This document shows, piece after piece, positions 63,554 to 64,000 of a stretch of DNA of 64,000 nucleotides. Each line of letters opens with the position of its first letter. Positions within the stretch are counted from its first letter, which is position 1. The DNA is taken from contig UQKW01000001.1 of NCBI GenBank assembly GCA_900541885.1, forward strand, positions 147,300 through 211,299, read 5' to 3'. This DNA comes from an uncultured Collinsella sp. Lineage in GTDB: Bacteria; Actinomycetota; Coriobacteriia; Coriobacteriales; Coriobacteriaceae. A program made the position numbers and the translations under genes. The notes beneath the pieces are model-generated. The model was not told where the DNA came from, did no database searches, and saw only the letters and a list, made by a program, of their open reading frames with translations.

Positions 63554-63635
63554 GCATCGATCCTTTCATACGCTGCTTGTCGTGGTTTCAGTATCCCCGT
63601 AAACGGGGCGCCACCCAACGACAACAACGCAGGTC

Positions 63636-63694
63636 GACACTTCTTTTCGCACGCAGGCGCCCAGCAGCCGCCCGAGCCTGACACTTTCTGATAC
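63636..63694 (-). promoter_or_regulatory. Paired GAAGTGTC direct repeats upstream of the second GH1 gene
   Basis: On the minus strand GTATCAGAAAGTGTCAG (63678-63694) and GCGAAAAGAAGTGTC (63636-63650), at 125 and 83 bp from the start codon, as upstream of the first GH1 gene. Confidence 0.6.
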
Positions 63695-63696
63695 CC

Positions 63697-63733
63697 AACC
63701 ACCAAAAAGAGGACAGGCACCTTTGTGGTGGTT
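63697..63733. repeat. GGGACAGG-family hairpin
   Basis: aaccaccaaaaagaggacaggcac then ctttgtggtggtt. It is next to the operator, the same location as the member at 37393-37430. Confidence 0.75.
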
Positions 63734-63761
63734 TGGACCCGAGAGATAGTCCGCTCCGCCG

Positions 63762-63902
63762 GTTTGTCTCAATCTGTAACAGTTAGACCGTTAAAACCGA
63801 GCCTGGTGTTACAGATCGAGATTTTCGGGCAGCCCCCTGCAGTTTGTCTCGTTCTGTAACAGGAAAAGACGATTTAGCCTGCTAGATGTTACAGAACGAG
63901 AC
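63762..63902. repeat. Two tandem hairpins with TCTGTAACA arms
   Basis: Unit 1: gtttgtctcaatctgtaaca (63762-63781) with tgttacagatcgagat (63807-63822). Unit 2: gtttgtctcgttctgtaaca (63842-63861) with tgttacagaacgagac (63887-63902). Spacing is 80 bp. In unit 2 an A-T pair of the stem has become T-A, so pairing is kept. Confidence 0.85.
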
Positions 63903-64000
63903 AGAAGGTCCCGGTCTTCGTTGATGTCGAGGTTCTTTTCGATGAGCCCCATTACAGTCTGAAGTGGGCCACCGATAAATTTCGATGGCGAGCATTCGGC
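63809..64000 (-). CDS. Possible 3' end of a gene that runs off the right edge
   Basis: An open frame enters from the right edge and stops at 63809. The first 32 residues look natural (SKFIGGPLQTVMGLIEKN is part), while the last 30 are read from the TCTGTAACA repeats. I do not recognise the protein. Either the repeat has altered its end, or this is chance reading. Confidence 0.35.
   Translation of the reverse strand, partial: AECSPSKFIGGPLQTVMGLIEKNLDINEDRDLLSRSVTSSRLNRLFLLQNETNCRGLPENLDL

Overview
The window looks like chromosome from a gut Coriobacteriia, most likely Collinsella. The reasons are about 60 % G+C, an actinobacterial dnaK-grpE-dnaJ-hspR stress operon, phosphotransferase-system (PTS) sugar uptake beside many glycosidases, a LuxR regulator fused to a multi-pass membrane domain, and spacers full of short hairpin repeats. 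The genus is an inference; no rRNA or tRNA gene is present to confirm it.

Layout. 1-4.5 kb: the end of a membrane protein gene (probably DUF5692), an anchored secreted protein, and a DUF4143-type ATPase behind a 24-bp inverted repeat. 4.5-7.2 kb: clpB. 7.3-10.2 kb: three small secreted or membrane proteins, two of them paralogues, among hairpin repeats. 10.2-12.6 kb: an aconitase-family hydratase. 12.7-14.3 kb: an IS110/IS1111-type insertion sequence sitting inside a repeat. 14.4-18.7 kb: dnaK-grpE-dnaJ-hspR; dnaK and clpB share a 27-bp operator that fits HspR. 19.0-19.7 kb: a four-unit hairpin array and a 2[4Fe-4S] ferredoxin. 19.7-23.7 kb: nadA-nadB-nadC-niaR behind a 19-bp-arm palindrome. 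23.9-25.9 kb: a LytTR/GHKL two-component pair. 26-27 kb: a hypothetical protein and thioredoxin. 27.2-33.2 kb: nikR and hypF-hypC-hypD-hypE for [NiFe]-hydrogenase maturation; no hydrogenase structural gene lies here. 33.3-35.7 kb: a HAD phosphatase, a lipoprotein and a free PTS IIA. 35.8-51.5 kb: a carbohydrate region with a GH1 6-phospho-beta-glucosidase, AraC and RpiR regulators, a large GH106-like glycosidase, a GH140-like apiosidase, a PTS IIBC transporter, an esterase and a DUF1593 protein, with pyrE and a membrane LuxR regulator among them. 51.7-53.1 kb: a second DUF4143-type ATPase. 53.5-57.8 kb: zinc-ribbon and SPFH proteins resembling Bacillus YdjG/YdjI, then a lipoprotein. 57.9-61.8 kb: a LuxR-type two-component system with an unusual overlapping or split 7TM sensor. 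62.1-63.6 kb: a second GH1 enzyme.

The genes work in a few groups: heat-shock proteostasis under HspR; NAD synthesis under NiaR; nickel and hydrogenase maturation; and uptake plus hydrolysis of plant glycosides. The IIBC transporter has no IIA domain and could use the free IIA. Both GH1 genes carry the same pair of GAAGTGTC-type direct repeats at the same distance from their start codons, which suggests a shared regulon.

The most unusual content is non-coding. Two copies of a structured element of about 180 nt begin exactly 3 nt after the stop codons of a lipoprotein gene and of pyrE. Their stems differ in sequence but still pair, while their loops are identical. Several further hairpin families show the same pattern, and the insertion sequence interrupts one of them.
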